From: Nitrososphaerota archaeon
GTDB lineage: Archaea; Thermoproteota; Nitrososphaeria; Nitrososphaerales; UBA183
Assembly: GCA_029784795.1 (NCBI GenBank)
Contig: JAFMAW010000049.1
Span: 1-6,444 of the forward strand
DNA: 6,444 bases
Direction of reading: 5' to 3'
Shown here: positions 1 to 4,779 of the stretch, piece after piece
Numbering within the stretch: the first letter of the stretch is position 1
How the letters are laid out: each line of letters starts with the position of its first letter
Notes under the pieces: generated by a model
The model's input: only the letters and a program-made list of their open reading frames with translations
Told to the model about the DNA's origin: nothing
Database searches by the model: none
Translations under genes and position numbers: made by a program

Positions 1-441
1 GAAGGCTACTGCAGCGACCTCCAGAGGGTATACTATGTCGGAGGCGGGGCCGTCCCAGCGGAGGTGAAGAAGGCCTTCGGCGCCGCGAGGCGCGCCAACG
101 ACGCCGCGCTGACTATCCTCAGACCGGGGATCCCCGGCTGGAGGGTGGACGCCGCGGCCAGGCAACTCATCGTCAAAGAGGGTTTCCCTGAATACATGCA
201 CGCGCTCGGGCACGTCCTGGGGAGGAGCACCCACGAGATAGGGCCCCTCCTCGGACCCAGGTGGCCGAACCGCTATGGAAAGCAGGGGGAGAAGGAGGTC
301 GAAGAGGACATTGTCTTCACCATAGAGCCTTCGGTCGAAGGGAGGGCGGGGACCTGCAACCTTGAGCAGGATGTCTTGGTGACCGCAAACGGCTACAGGG
401 AGCTGTCAAAGAGCCAGAGGGAAATAATCGTCCTGGGCTGA
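1..441 (+). CDS. M24-family metallopeptidase, Xaa-Pro peptidase-like, C-terminal part
   Basis: Frame 1 is open from the first base, so the gene enters from upstream; 146 residues are visible. They match the C-terminal part of the pita-bread fold of M24 peptidases (Xaa-Pro aminopeptidase/prolidase, cytosolic, two metal ions). Counting from the window edge, the likely metal ligands are Asp6 in YCSDLQRVYYVG, His71 in GHVLGRS, Glu109 in TIEPSV and Glu122 in LEQDVLVT. His78 in THEIG is the usual second catalytic histidine. The first metal Asp lies upstream of the window. All visible ligands are intact, so the enzyme is probably active. The order and spacing of the motifs fit Xaa-Pro peptidases better than methionine aminopeptidase, but substrate preference cannot be read from this fragment. 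The stop is TGA at 439-441. A GTG at 64 would be an internal codon, not the start. Confidence 0.92.
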   Translation, partial: EGYCSDLQRVYYVGGGAVPAEVKKAFGAARRANDAALTILRPGIPGWRVDAAARQLIVKEGFPEYMHALGHVLGRSTHEIGPLLGPRWPNRYGKQGEKEVEEDIVFTIEPSVEGRAGTCNLEQDVLVTANGYRELSKSQREIIVLG

Positions 442-481
442 TTCTTCTTGACAGCCAAGATTGAATCTCCGCTTCGGTTAA

Positions 482-836
482 GAGAGAGTCGTCCATCTTG
501 CCGGCCATGAACGCCTAGCCGCACGCGAGGCTCTTGACCCAGAAAGAGTGCGCGGCCCTCGGGCGGGCCCCCCGAAGGCGTTTGTCCAGCTTGTCACCCG
601 CGTCTCGAATGGGGTCTCGGCAGGGTGGTCGTGGCATGACGAGTCTCAGGGGATCGCGGAGTGGTCCTTCGAGAACTCGGACACGACTTCGTACTTCTCA
701 GGAACGCCTACTACTTCGGGGGTACTCCCCTGACCCGTCCACGTTCACCCTGACCGAGGTCCTGGCGGAGAGCGGAGCCCCCTACGACATACTCCCGTTC
801 AGGGACACGTATGCGGACGGACAGTGCCCGCAGTAG
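482..836 (+). pseudogene. Probable broken protein-coding gene with two frame changes, function unknown
   Basis: No intact gene covers 442-862, but coding-like sequence runs through three plus-strand frames in succession. Frame 2 is open from 482 and reads well from about 578 to 694 (FVQLVTRVSNG, then WSWHDESQGIAEWSFENSD). The good reading moves to frame 1 at about 691-722 (VLLRNAYYFGG), then to frame 3 from about 720 to the TAG at 834-836 (YSPDPSTFTLTEV, then YDILPFRDTYADG). Each piece has the GC-rich third positions of intact neighbours, and joined they read like one aromatic-rich, possibly extracellular beta protein. Both moves are in the -1 direction, as expected if one base had been lost each time; the second falls in the five-G run at 718-722. 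I do not recognise the family. The start is not fixed: an ATG at 507 with a TTAAG box about 27 bases upstream runs into TAG after three codons. It could be true decay, sequencing error, or chance. Confidence 0.4.
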
Positions 837-862
837 GCCAATGTAGTACTACCCCCGAATCT

Positions 863-1228
863 TCAGACAGGCTTTGACGCGGCCGCCTGCTGAGGCTGGG
901 GATTTGAAGGAGGCACAGCCAGCGGCGGCTCTGCTATCTTGGAGAGTGCTGTCCGGCCCAGCGCTGTCAGGCGGTACCTTGCTGGGTTCCCGAAGAGGTC
1001 CACCCTGAACTCGATGAAGCCGAGGGACGTAAGCTGTCTCACCACCCAGATGGTTGTCCACTCGGAGCTATCGTTGGTTGCGTCGTCAAGCTCGGCGTTG
1101 CTCATCCCCTCCTCACTCTTGGCGAGGACGGCCAGCGCCGCATTCAGGTGAGGAGAGGCGGCGACCTTCTCCAGCGTCTCCTGTTGGCCTTGGGGATCGG
1201 AAGGCCATACCCATAGACCCTTTGGCAT
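863..1228 (-). CDS. Small winged-helix DNA-binding protein
   Basis: A 121-residue protein with a winged helix-turn-helix pattern. Helix 1 covers about 28-37 (LNAALAVLAK), helix 2 about 43-50, the likely recognition helix about 55-69 (SEWTTIWVVRQLTSLG), and the beta wing about 71-88 ending in ARYRLTALG, the usual close of MarR/ArsR-like wings. The last ~20 residues are Pro/Gln/Ala-rich and probably disordered. No ligand-binding domain is present, so it is probably a simple transcriptional regulator or a DNA-binding accessory protein; its target is unknown. The ATG at 1228-1226 is supported by an ATTTATG box at 1253-1259 on the minus strand, which places transcription start at about the A of the ATG (leaderless). 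It converges on the broken gene at 482-836. HTH class assignment is by pattern only. Confidence 0.72.
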   Translation of the reverse strand: MPKGLWVWPSDPQGQQETLEKVAASPHLNAALAVLAKSEEGMSNAELDDATNDSSEWTTIWVVRQLTSLGFIEFRVDLFGNPARYRLTALGRTALSKIAEPPLAVPPSNPQPQQAAASKPV

Positions 1229-1252
1229 CGGTGCGGTCGATTGCTATCGATT

Positions 1253-1259
1253 CATAAAT
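1253..1259 (-). promoter_or_regulatory. TATA box for the winged-helix gene
   Basis: On the minus strand the bases read ATTTATG, centred about 27 bases upstream of the ATG at 1228. This is the normal archaeal box A distance to the transcription start, implying a leaderless mRNA. No Shine-Dalgarno sequence lies before the ATG, in agreement. Confidence 0.5.
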
Positions 1260-1386
1260 CCTAGGGTATAGATAGGGCGTATGTATGGTTCAGTATGTTC
1301 ATGCTTCCATTCAGTTTCAGAGGCACAGAGCATGCTTGACGGCGAATTGAGGGAAATATACGGCGCGTCTTGGGTCTTAGTGTTTC

Positions 1387-2007
1387 CTAGCTGATACCCG
1401 AATCTTTCTTCGCCATCGCATACCACTTTGGGAACTTCCGAAGGCTTCTTGGGAACACCCTCTTCCACTCGTTGGTTGGTATTTCTCGCAGCTCCGTGAC
1501 ATCCACTCTCTTGCCCCGATCCGCAAGGATGTAGCCCCAGGTGAATCCGACCAGAGGGTAGAAGCGCCTGCTGGCCTCGCGTCTGGGCTGGGAAATGAAC
1601 TGGAATAGGAATGTATACGCTCTCCAAGTCATGCTCGTCTTAGGCCTGTTGCATGGAGCGTCATACATGCTCGGCTTGTATCCCACTTCGCAGTAGGGGA
1701 AGTCGTTGCCTTGCATGGAAGGAGCAAGATCGACTTCGAAGTGCCTTTCCAAGCCGTCACCATGGATATGGGATATTATCTGAATCCAACCGAACATGGC
1801 CTCGTAGCCTTTGCCGTCGAAGGAGACTGTCGCCTTCATGACCGGGAATCCGCGCACCATTTCGTCAGTGAACTCTCGCCCTATGGCCGTGAAGCCCGAG
1901 TACTCTACCCCTTGGTTGACCGTGTAGTGAATATTCACCTTCCCCTTGTGCATGCCCAGCACGAATGGTATCGACGATATTTTTAGTGGCAAAGCACTCT
2001 GCTTCAA
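1387..2007 (-). CDS. Conserved-looking hypothetical protein, about 206 aa, probably frameshifted near its 5' end
   Basis: The open frame from TTG at 2007 encodes 206 residues, rich in aromatic residues and glycine, with no membrane segment or signal peptide. Notable stretches are IPFVLGMHKGKVNIHY (about 13-28), EYSGFTAIGREFTDEMVRGF (35-54), GKGYEAMFGWIQ, YDAPCNRPKTSMTWRAYTFL and FTWGY. I do not recognise a named family, and no catalytic motif is evident. The start is doubtful. No promoter fits TTG 2007, whereas a CTTAAG box at 2043-2048 points exactly to an ATG at 2020-2018. That ATG is in another frame and reads MKGKFEAECFATKN before diverging; removing one A from the five-A run (plus strand TTTTT, 1980-1984) would join it to this frame, giving a 210-residue protein. 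The gene is visibly more AT-rich than its neighbours, which may mean transfer. Confidence 0.7.
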   Translation of the reverse strand: MKQSALPLKISSIPFVLGMHKGKVNIHYTVNQGVEYSGFTAIGREFTDEMVRGFPVMKATVSFDGKGYEAMFGWIQIISHIHGDGLERHFEVDLAPSMQGNDFPYCEVGYKPSMYDAPCNRPKTSMTWRAYTFLFQFISQPRREASRRFYPLVGFTWGYILADRGKRVDVTELREIPTNEWKRVFPRSLRKFPKWYAMAKKDSGIS

Positions 2008-2042
2008 ACTTCCCTTTCATTAATCAGGAAGGCTAGCAGCTT

Positions 2043-2048
2043 CTTAAG
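2043..2048 (-). promoter_or_regulatory. TATA-like box upstream of the hypothetical gene at 1387-2020
   Basis: The minus strand reads CTTAAG, centred 26-27 bases before the ATG at 2020-2018. That ATG is out of frame with the long reading frame below it, which is the main reason to suspect a frameshift in the gene. Confidence 0.4.
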
Positions 2049-2057
2049 ATTGACTCA

Positions 2058-2149
2058 CTCTTGGTTGCGCCCTGAGGCTGGTCCAATGAGTGCGATGACG
2101 GATTCATACAAGTTCACGATGTTATCAATTGTTTTAGTTCAACCAAGAG
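2058..2149. repeat. 10-bp perfect inverted repeat between divergent genes
   Basis: CTCTTGGTTG at 2058-2067 is the exact reverse complement of CAACCAAGAG at 2140-2149, with a 72-base spacer. The arms lie in the intergenic region between the minus-strand hypothetical gene and the plus-strand coiled-coil gene. The rest of 2021-2183 contains no gene that I can support. The arms could be a pair of operator sites, a remnant of a small element, or chance. Confidence 0.4.
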
Positions 2150-2183
2150 GTAAGCGCGGCGTGTATCTGGAGCGTCGGCAGCC

Positions 2184-2450
2184 ATGGAAGTAGTAACCGA
2201 ATACGCTGACCAGAGGACTGAGCTCGAGGAGAAGATCAGGTCTCTCGACACCGAGAAGGCTTCGCTCCTGGCCGACATCGACTCCCTAAAGGAGAAGATA
2301 GCCACTCTCGAGCTGGAGAAGTCTGCAAATGAGCTGGAAAGCCAGGTGCAGGCCCTTCGGACCGAGAAGGCTGTGCTGGAAGAGAAGGTCGCTTCATACG
2401 AATCAGAAGCGGGCTACGCTCTTCCGCCCGTCGTCTCCGGGGGAGTCTAG
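2184..2450 (+). CDS. Small coiled-coil protein of unknown function
   Basis: An 88-residue protein that is almost entirely a predicted coiled coil from about residue 10 to 75: Leu/Ile/Val recur at heptad spacing (L14, I18, L21, L28, I32, L35, I39, L42, L51, V55, L58, L65, V69) among Glu and Lys. The motif L-x-T-E-K-A-x-L occurs twice (SLDTEKASLL at 20-29 and ALRTEKAVLE at 57-66), suggesting internal duplication. The tail, ALPPVVSGGV, is short and flexible. The ATG at 2184 has GGAG at about 2167-2170 and a weak TTTTA box near 2132-2136, which would give a leader of roughly 25 bases. The gene converges on the next one with one base between the stop codons. I do not recognise a family; such proteins usually act through oligomerisation, which is an inference. 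Confidence 0.65.
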   Translation: MEVVTEYADQRTELEEKIRSLDTEKASLLADIDSLKEKIATLELEKSANELESQVQALRTEKAVLEEKVASYESEAGYALPPVVSGGV

Positions 2451-2451
2451 G

Positions 2452-2877
2452 CTAGCGCAGCCTGGAAGCCTTCTGCTCGAGTTCGCCCTTTTCTTTTCGC
2501 AAGAATCCGACGAACTCTTCGAGCTCGGCGAGCTTCTCTCTCATCCGCCTTACTTCGTTCTCCCTCGCGGCCTTGGCCATGGAGCTCTCCAGCTCCCGCT
2601 GCTGCCGCTCCATTTCGTGGACCCTCTCAGTTAGTCCTTCGTTCCCCTTTTTCACCGAGCCCAGTTCGTCTTGGATGGCTTTCAGTTGCTCCTCGGCGAC
2701 GATCAAGTATCTCTGCTTGCTTATGACCGTGGGGAACTTCGTCCCGCATTGAGCGCATGTGTACATCCCGACCCGCCTCTCGGTCATGCCGCGTTCGCCC
2801 TTTGCCGGCTCGACTATCACGTTGAAAGACCGCGTCGGGAGAGACTCCTTGTTCCCGCACTTCGGGCAGCTAGGCAA
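2452..2877 (-). CDS. Zinc-ribbon plus coiled-coil protein, archaeal hypothetical
   Basis: A 141-residue protein with two parts. Residues 1-50 form a likely zinc ribbon with four cysteines in two pairs, C4-P-K-C7 and C41-A-Q-C44. Between them lies a basic segment (EPAKGERGMTERRVGMYTC) that looks conserved and could bind nucleic acid. Residues about 60-141 are a long charged coiled coil (LKAIQDEL, ERVHEMERQQRELE, LAELEEFVGFLRKEKGELEQ). The start is TTG at 2877, chosen because it lies just before C4 and because a CTTTAAC box at 2903-2909 puts transcription start within about two bases of it. I know of no assigned function. A nucleic-acid or ribosome-associated scaffold is plausible but is only an inference. 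It ends one base from the stop of the coiled-coil gene at 2184-2450. Confidence 0.78.
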   Translation of the reverse strand: MPSCPKCGNKESLPTRSFNVIVEPAKGERGMTERRVGMYTCAQCGTKFPTVISKQRYLIVAEEQLKAIQDELGSVKKGNEGLTERVHEMERQQRELESSMAKAARENEVRRMREKLAELEEFVGFLRKEKGELEQKASRLR

Positions 2878-2902
2878 TCGCGTCTATGGCATGCGAGAAC
2901 GT

Positions 2903-2909
2903 GTTAAAG
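2903..2909 (-). promoter_or_regulatory. TATA box for the zinc-ribbon gene
   Basis: The minus strand reads CTTTAAC, centred about 29 bases upstream of the TTG at 2877, so transcription should start at about 2879. This supports TTG as the initiation codon of a nearly leaderless mRNA, and shows the gene has its own promoter rather than depending on the UPF0147 gene upstream. Confidence 0.5.
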
Positions 2910-2952
2910 TTTTTCCCGGGGCGAACGGAGGAGATGGGCGCCTCCCGGCAGC

Positions 2953-3237
2953 CTATGACTCTCTGATAGACTCGAGCTCGGAGACTGCGGACCAGAGCGT
3001 CACCCTCGCGAACGAGGGCATGTTGGGATCCTGGCCTACCTCGTCCAGAAGGCTGATGGCGTTCGCAGCCCTGACCGCCACGCTCTGTTTGGCGTCCTGG
3101 AGCATCAGCACCGAGTCCTTCATGATCTTCCTGATGTTACGTGGCGTTATGTTGGAGTCTGAAATCTGCTGCAGGCTCACGACTGCCTTCGCGAGCTTCG
3201 CTTCGTTCTCCTGTTGTTTCTTCGCTTTTGCGCTCAA
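2953..3237 (-). CDS. UPF0147 family protein
   Basis: A 94-residue protein matching the archaeal UPF0147 family in length and in its core pattern: ISDSNITPRNIRKIMKDS (about 26-43), SVAVRAANAISLLDEVGQDPNMP (52-74) and ARVTLWSAVSELESI (77-91). Family members are small all-helical proteins, found across archaea, with no settled biochemical role. The N-terminus is Lys/Ala/Gln-rich. The start is TTG at 3237, preceded by GGAG seven bases upstream and by a CTTAAT box at 3276-3282 that predicts a leader of about 15 bases. It is divergent from the UPF0148-like gene. The next minus-strand gene lies 75 bases downstream with its own promoter. Confidence 0.9.
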   Translation of the reverse strand: MSAKAKKQQENEAKLAKAVVSLQQISDSNITPRNIRKIMKDSVLMLQDAKQSVAVRAANAISLLDEVGQDPNMPSFARVTLWSAVSELESIRES

Positions 3238-3275
3238 TGAGTGACTCCGGGAACGGCGGTGCTCGGTATGATGGG

Positions 3276-3308
3276 ATTAAGTGCTTTTCGAATGGGCCGT
3301 GTTTAATA
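3276..3308. promoter_or_regulatory. Divergent promoter pair for UPF0147 and UPF0148-like genes
   Basis: Two TATA-like boxes lie about 26 bases apart. On the minus strand, ACTTAAT (3276-3282) serves the UPF0147 gene, predicting a start near 3252. On the plus strand, TTTAATA (3302-3308) serves the UPF0148-like gene, predicting a start near 3332, exactly at a TTG codon. The two transcripts do not overlap. Confidence 0.45.
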
Positions 3309-3331
3309 CGCACGCTGGAGCAGGCGATGCA

Positions 3332-3664
3332 TTGGGTGGGACGTCCAAAGACAGGATGAAGCTAGCCGCAGAACTCGTGAGCAGGGGGGGTACGATGCTC
3401 GCGGACCCCTGCCCCCAGGACGGCGGGATACAGGTGAGGTACCGTGGCAGGATTTACTGCGTGCTTCACGACGACCTTTCGTTGATCTCCAGGGCGACCC
3501 CTGTCACCTACGACACGGTGGTGGTCCTGATGCGGGACGTCCTGGTAGCGCGCCTGAATGAGACCACGGCCGCGCTCGCTGTTGAGAAGGACATGGACAG
3601 GCAGGAACGGCTGGTCTCCCTGGCCGCCAAGTACCTAGAGGTGCTGCAGAAGCTCCCGAAGTAG
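3332..3664 (+). CDS. UPF0148 / ZNRD2 (SSSCA1)-like small zinc-ribbon protein
   Basis: With TTG 3332 as start the product has 110 residues. The N-terminal half matches UPF0148, the archaeal relatives of human ZNRD2 (Sjogren/scleroderma autoantigen): a helix ending LAAELVSRGGTML, then a short zinc-ribbon-like unit, DPCPQD, a beta strand IQVRYRGRIY, and CVLH. The usual ligands are two CxxC pairs; here the first is C27-P-Q-D30 and the second C43-V-L-H46, so one Cys is Asp and another is His. Metal binding may be altered or lost. The C-terminal half is a helical region (LMRDVLVARLNETTAALAVEK, AAKYLEVLQKL). TTG 3332 is preferred because the TTTAATA box at 3302-3308 places transcription start there; ATG 3356 would cut into the conserved helix, and the frame is also open further upstream. 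Function is unknown. Confidence 0.78.
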   Translation: MGGTSKDRMKLAAELVSRGGTMLADPCPQDGGIQVRYRGRIYCVLHDDLSLISRATPVTYDTVVVLMRDVLVARLNETTAALAVEKDMDRQERLVSLAAKYLEVLQKLPK

Positions 3665-3666
3665 CC

Positions 3667-3672
3667 TTAAAT
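3667..3672 (+). promoter_or_regulatory. TATA box for the peroxiredoxin gene
   Basis: TTAAAT starts three bases after the UPF0148-like stop codon. Its centre lies about 20 bases before ATG 3690 and 26-27 before GTG 3696, so it favours GTG 3696 as a leaderless start. Either start leaves the peroxiredoxin domain whole. Confidence 0.4.
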
Positions 3673-3689
3673 CAGAATCGCCCCGTCAA

Positions 3690-4175
3690 ATGGTCGTGGC
3701 GCTCAGGCTGGGGCAGAAGGTCCCGGATTTCTCCCTCCCGGACGCTGACAAGACCCTGAGGACCCTCGATGAGTTCACCAAGCATGGCACCACGATATTG
3801 GCTTTCTTCCCCTTTGCATTCTCAGGGGTCTGCGACAAGGAGATGTGTACGTTCAGAGACTGGTTCGGCGGGCTCCAGAAGGCCAGCGTGCAGGTCGTGG
3901 GGGTGAGCGTCGACAGCGTCTTCTCTCTCAAGGCATTCGCGCAGACGTACAACCTAGAATTCCCGCTACTGAGCGACTTCAACAAGAAAGTCACCAGGCT
4001 CTATGGGGTCCTCCAGGATTCCTGGGTGGGCCTCGGGTACAAGGGGGTCTCCAAACGCGCCGTGTTCGTGGTGGACATGAGGGGGATGCTCCGATACAGG
4101 TGGGCAACCGACACCCCATCCGTCGAACCTCCCTACGCCGAGGTGTCCAAGATGGCGCAGAAACTCGCCGCCTGA
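3690..4175 (+). CDS. Peroxiredoxin, AhpC/TSA superfamily, PrxQ/AhpE-like
   Basis: A 161-residue thiol peroxidase that would reduce H2O2 or organic peroxides in the cytosol. The thioredoxin fold starts at LRLGQKVPDFSLPDAD. The active-site segment FPFAFSGVCDKEMCTFRD (41-57) has peroxidatic Cys48, with Ser45 in place of the usual Thr, and Arg123 in SKRAVFVVD is the conserved active-site arginine. Cys53 follows Cys48 with the C-x4-C spacing of PrxQ/BCP proteins, where the second Cys can act as resolving cysteine. The surrounding sequence also resembles AhpE-like one-Cys enzymes, so the subfamily is uncertain. The reductant is not in the window. The start is given as ATG 3690; GTG 3696 is an alternative better placed relative to the TTAAAT box. 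The gene lies 25 bases after the UPF0148-like gene and 41 bases before the Fe-S carrier. Confidence 0.93.
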   Translation: MVVALRLGQKVPDFSLPDADKTLRTLDEFTKHGTTILAFFPFAFSGVCDKEMCTFRDWFGGLQKASVQVVGVSVDSVFSLKAFAQTYNLEFPLLSDFNKKVTRLYGVLQDSWVGLGYKGVSKRAVFVVDMRGMLRYRWATDTPSVEPPYAEVSKMAQKLAA

Positions 4176-4183
4176 GAGTCTTA

Positions 4184-4191
4184 TTTTTATA
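4184..4191 (+). promoter_or_regulatory. T-rich stretch: TATA box of the Fe-S carrier gene, possibly also terminator of the peroxiredoxin gene
   Basis: TTTTTATA lies nine bases after the peroxiredoxin stop codon and is centred about 29 bases before TTG 4217. It can work as box A for the downstream gene. T-rich tracts of this kind also end archaeal transcripts, so it may do both. Confidence 0.45.
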
Positions 4192-4216
4192 CGAGCGACG
4201 GAGAGTTCCTTGTAGA

Positions 4217-4573
4217 TTGAGCCAAGGCGTAGCGGTCAAGCCCATAGTGGCGCTCACAACGAAGGCGGCGGACGAGTTGAAACTCTACCTCGAAAGGCAA
4301 GGCAAGCCAGGAGCAGCCCTCAGGATATTCGTCACGGCGGGCGGGTGCTCAGGGCTCTCCTATGGTATGGTGGTTGACGATAAGCTCTCCGATGATGACT
4401 ACGTGATAGAGGTGGGTGGAGCCAAGGTCGCGGTCGACAGATCTAGCGCTCCGTTCATCGCTGGGTCAACGGTTGACTACAGGTCAGAGAAGCTGATGGG
4501 CGGAGGGTTCGTCGTAGAAAACCCCAACGCCGTCTCGACTTGTGGGTGCGGCGAATCGTTCAAGACAGCCTGA
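4217..4573 (+). CDS. A-type iron-sulfur carrier (IscA/ErpA/HesB family)
   Basis: A 118-residue protein of normal length for A-type carriers, which hold a Fe-S cluster or iron and pass it to apo-proteins in the cytosol. The three invariant cysteines are present: Cys44 in VTAGGCSGLSYGM, and Cys109 and Cys111 in STCGCGESF near the C-terminus. The segment between them contains the family pattern VAVDRSSAPFIAGSTVDYRS and the GGGFVVENPNA lead-in to the CGC motif. The start is TTG 4217 because the frame upstream reads into the peroxiredoxin 3' end with no better codon, and the T-rich box at 4184-4191 predicts transcription start near 4214. Placement after a peroxiredoxin fits Fe-S protection under oxidative stress, but each gene appears to have its own promoter. 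Confidence 0.95.
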   Translation: MSQGVAVKPIVALTTKAADELKLYLERQGKPGAALRIFVTAGGCSGLSYGMVVDDKLSDDDYVIEVGGAKVAVDRSSAPFIAGSTVDYRSEKLMGGGFVVENPNAVSTCGCGESFKTA

Positions 4574-4672
4574 GCGACGTAGCTGCTTTACCCCGACTCG
4601 TCGTCTACCAGTTCTCTCAGGTTAGGCGCCGGGGGTAGGATTCGAACCCACGCGACCCGAAGGTCACGGGCT

Positions 4673-4686
4673 GACTGGTCGTTGAT
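4673..4686 (-). other. tRNA intron 2, canonical position 37/38, 14 nt
   Basis: It follows G37 of the loop CTCGAG and ends before A38. Once intron 1 is gone, the rebuilt anticodon stem gives the outer helix, and CTCG (32-35) pairs with CCAG near the intron's 3' end at three of four positions (one C-C mismatch), with bulges AG^A and TC^A and a 7-base loop. This is a relaxed motif, so this boundary is less certain than that of intron 1. Confidence 0.65.
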
Positions 4687-4692
4687 CTCGAG

Positions 4693-4721
4693 TTGCGGAC
4701 CCGCTTCGTTTTGGGCGGGTT
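4693..4721 (-). other. tRNA intron 1, non-canonical position 31/32, 29 nt
   Basis: The boundaries make a clean bulge-helix-bulge. GCGG of the exon (positions 26-29) pairs with CCGC of the intron (four perfect pairs). Three-base bulges GC^A and AA^C flank it, with cuts after the second base of each. Beyond it, ACCCGC and GCGGGT inside the intron form a perfect 6-bp stem with a 10-base loop. The outer helix on the exon side is absent, as is common for non-canonical introns. Confidence 0.82.
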
Positions 4722-4779
4722 GCCCGCGCATTAACCACTCTGCCACCCCGGCCCAAGCCTAGCCTCCCAACGACCACTA

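Larger units (their letters stand above)
4627..4752 (-). tRNA. tRNA-Ser(CGA) with two introns
   Basis: On the minus strand the acceptor stem is GCCGGGG (4752-4746) pairing with CCCCGGC (4634-4628), followed by G73 at 4627, the discriminator base of archaeal serine tRNAs. CCA is not encoded (CCT follows). The D arm is GCA...TGC with GTGGTTAA in the loop. The T arm is GTGGG-TTCGAAT-CCTAC (4651-4635). The long variable arm has a GACC-TTCG-GGTC hairpin (4666-4652), as in class II tRNAs. The anticodon stem CGGGC (4726-4722) pairs with GCCCG (4671-4667), but no single intron leaves a loop with U33. Removing 4693-4721 and 4673-4686 gives stem-CTCGAGA-stem with anticodon CGA (4690-4688). The mature length is 83 nt. 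An AT-rich box near 4778-4788 on the minus strand is suitably placed as promoter, overlapping the end of the upstream hydrolase gene. Confidence 0.93.

Noticed and set aside
317..508. Minus-strand reading frame starting MAGKMDDSLLTEAEIQSW, overlapping the peptidase 3' end
   Set aside because: Most of it lies antisense to well-supported M24 peptidase sequence, it has no TATA-like box upstream of 508, and its second half is the Arg/Pro/Ser-rich type produced by the reverse of GC-rich genes.
1260..1386. Possible short gene or RNA between the winged-helix promoter and the end of the hypothetical gene
   Set aside because: No convincing reading frame, stem or promoter was found; nothing beyond intergenic sequence can be supported.
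2068..2139. C/D-box small RNA, from GCGATGACG near 2092-2100 and CTGA at about 2072-2075
   Set aside because: The C-box match is imperfect and the CTGA lies on the wrong side; no paired C'/D' boxes at normal spacing.
4673..4692. tRNA-Leu(CAA), from the T-CAA found in the stretch downstream of CTCGAG
   Set aside because: It would need an unusual loop with C at position 37, and G73 fits serine rather than leucine. The CGA loop CTCGAGA with a fully paired stem is far better.
4716..4728. Hairpin GCGGG-CAA-CCCGC as a stand-alone regulatory stem
   Set aside because: The bases belong to the tRNA anticodon stem and intron 1, where a better structure (GCGG with CCGC plus ACCCGC with GCGGGT) explains them.
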